Under the pieces are notes generated by a model. That model searched no databases. It was not told the DNA's origin and worked only from the letters and a program-made list of their open reading frames with translations. Shown in pieces: positions 63,352 through 64,000 of a DNA stretch of 64,000 nucleotides. Position 1 is the first letter of the stretch, and each line of letters opens with the position of its first letter. The DNA is from Marinimicrobium sp. C6131 (GTDB taxonomy: Bacteria; Pseudomonadota; Gammaproteobacteria; Pseudomonadales; Cellvibrionaceae): the NCBI RefSeq assembly GCF_026153455.1, contig NZ_CP110629.1, positions 1,798,001 through 1,862,000 of the forward strand, given 5' to 3'. Position numbers and translations under genes: made by a program.

Positions 63352-64000
63352 CCGCCGACATTTTCTGCTGGGCAGCGCCGCCGGGCTGGTCGCCAGCTCC
63401 CTGCCACTGCACGGCCAGGCTCAGGAGCACGATCACTCCGGACACACTGGCCCGGAACGCAACGACGAACAAGGCACCCAGGCAGTGGCCAAAGCCGAGC
63501 GCACCGACCAGGGCTATCGCCCGGTGGTGACGCCCAACGGGCGCACCCTCGGCTACCGCTACCGCGACGGCGTCAAGGAGTTTCATCTGATTGCGGAGGA
63601 AGTCGAGCACGAGTTCGCGCCGGGCACCCGGATCAAAGCCTGGGGTTACAACGGCAGCACCCCGGGACCGACCATCGAGGCGGTCGAAGGCGACAAGGTG
63701 CGTATCTACGTCACCAACCGACTGGGCGAGCCCACCAGCGTTCACTGGCACGGCTTACTGCTGCCCGCCGGAATGGATGGCGTCGCCGGGCTGAACCAGC
63801 CCTCGATCAAACCGGGGGAAACCTTCGTGTACGAATTCACCCTGAAGCAGCACGGCACCCATATGTACCACCCCCACGGGGATGAAATGGTGCAGATGTC
63901 CCAGGGCATGATGGGAATGTTCATCATTCACCCCAAAACCCCGGAAGACCCGCCCATTGATCGGGACTACGCCATACTGCTGCACAACTGGTCCGTGCAT
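63344..64000 (+). CDS. Multicopper oxidase, N-terminal part (cut by window edge)
   Basis: 219 visible residues from ATG 63344. Tat-type leader RRHFLLGSAAGLVASSLPLHG. First cupredoxin domain: TPGPTIEAVEGDKVRIYVTN, the copper motif SVHWHG, and MYHPHGDEMVQMSQGMMGMFIIHP with the second H-x-H. Periplasmic oxidation of Cu(I) and export-related detoxification are likely, as for CopA/CueO-type oxidases next to copper ATPases. The remaining copper motifs lie beyond the right edge. Confidence 0.92.
   Translation, partial: MINRRHFLLGSAAGLVASSLPLHGQAQEHDHSGHTGPERNDEQGTQAVAKAERTDQGYRPVVTPNGRTLGYRYRDGVKEFHLIAEEVEHEFAPGTRIKAWGYNGSTPGPTIEAVEGDKVRIYVTNRLGEPTSVHWHGLLLPAGMDGVAGLNQPSIKPGETFVYEFTLKQHGTHMYHPHGDEMVQMSQGMMGMFIIHPKTPEDPPIDRDYAILLHNWSVH

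Overview
The window looks like a chromosome segment of a GC-rich marine or plant-polymer-degrading gammaproteobacterium, probably of the Cellvibrionales (Marinimicrobium/Saccharophagus-like; this placement is inference). The support is the combination of MSHA pilus genes, an FNR/Anr regulator with the C-x2-C-x5-C cluster, a miaB/phoH-ybeY-corC-lnt block, gspAB, a GH10 xylanase and dapD-dapE. Gene density is high, start-stop overlaps are frequent, and most ORFs are conserved housekeeping genes.

Layout. 1-3.6 kb (minus): mshI-mshI2-mshJ-mshK-mshL, cut off at the left edge inside mshL. 3.8-7.5 kb (plus): trmL, then a translationally coupled mioC-like flavodoxin, second flavodoxin and mnmC. 7.6-15.9 kb: DUF502, glutaminyl cyclase, a cold-shock gene, an FNR-type regulator, DUF4202, an ArsC-like protein, dapD, dapE, an MFS transporter and DUF1461. 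15.9-19 kb (minus): djlA, selO and an exported protein with a PEP-CTERM-like tail. 19.3-23.5 kb: an Anbu proteasome-like gene facing a zinc metallopeptidase/alpha-E/circularly permuted ATP-grasp operon.

23.5-35.3 kb is an AT-richer island, all on the minus strand. It starts upstream with a CBM-like lipoprotein and a GH10 xylanase. It continues with three Sec-type exported YD/Rhs-repeat proteins, the last being the only complete Rhs core that carries a toxin tip. Two displaced cassettes follow, each built as a 122-bp junction, an 804-bp near-identical copy of the distal Rhs core, a different tip, and a candidate immunity gene. This is a tip-switching toxin array and is the most notable system in the window.

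35.5-42.9 kb: a 2OG-Fe oxygenase, DUF1820, miaB, a pair of striking covarying hairpin repeats, then phoH-ybeY-corC-lnt. 42.9-44.7 kb: a BigR-type persulfide-sensing switch with a perfect operator palindrome. 44.7-52.3 kb: a chemoreceptor, gspAB, a Vgb-like beta-propeller, DUF6164 and a PAS-GGDEF protein. 52.5-55.6 kb: cytochrome b5-like protein, ferric-reductase-like flavocytochrome and a beta-CASP nuclease with a well-placed class II FNR box. 55.9-59.4 kb: Tat-exported GMC dehydrogenase pair, NIPSNAP protein, periplasmic solute-binding protein. 59.5-64 kb: a CueR-type promoter driving copA, a TolC-family lipoprotein and a multicopper oxidase that runs off the right edge.

All assignments rest on reading the sequence and remembered family motifs; no database search was run.
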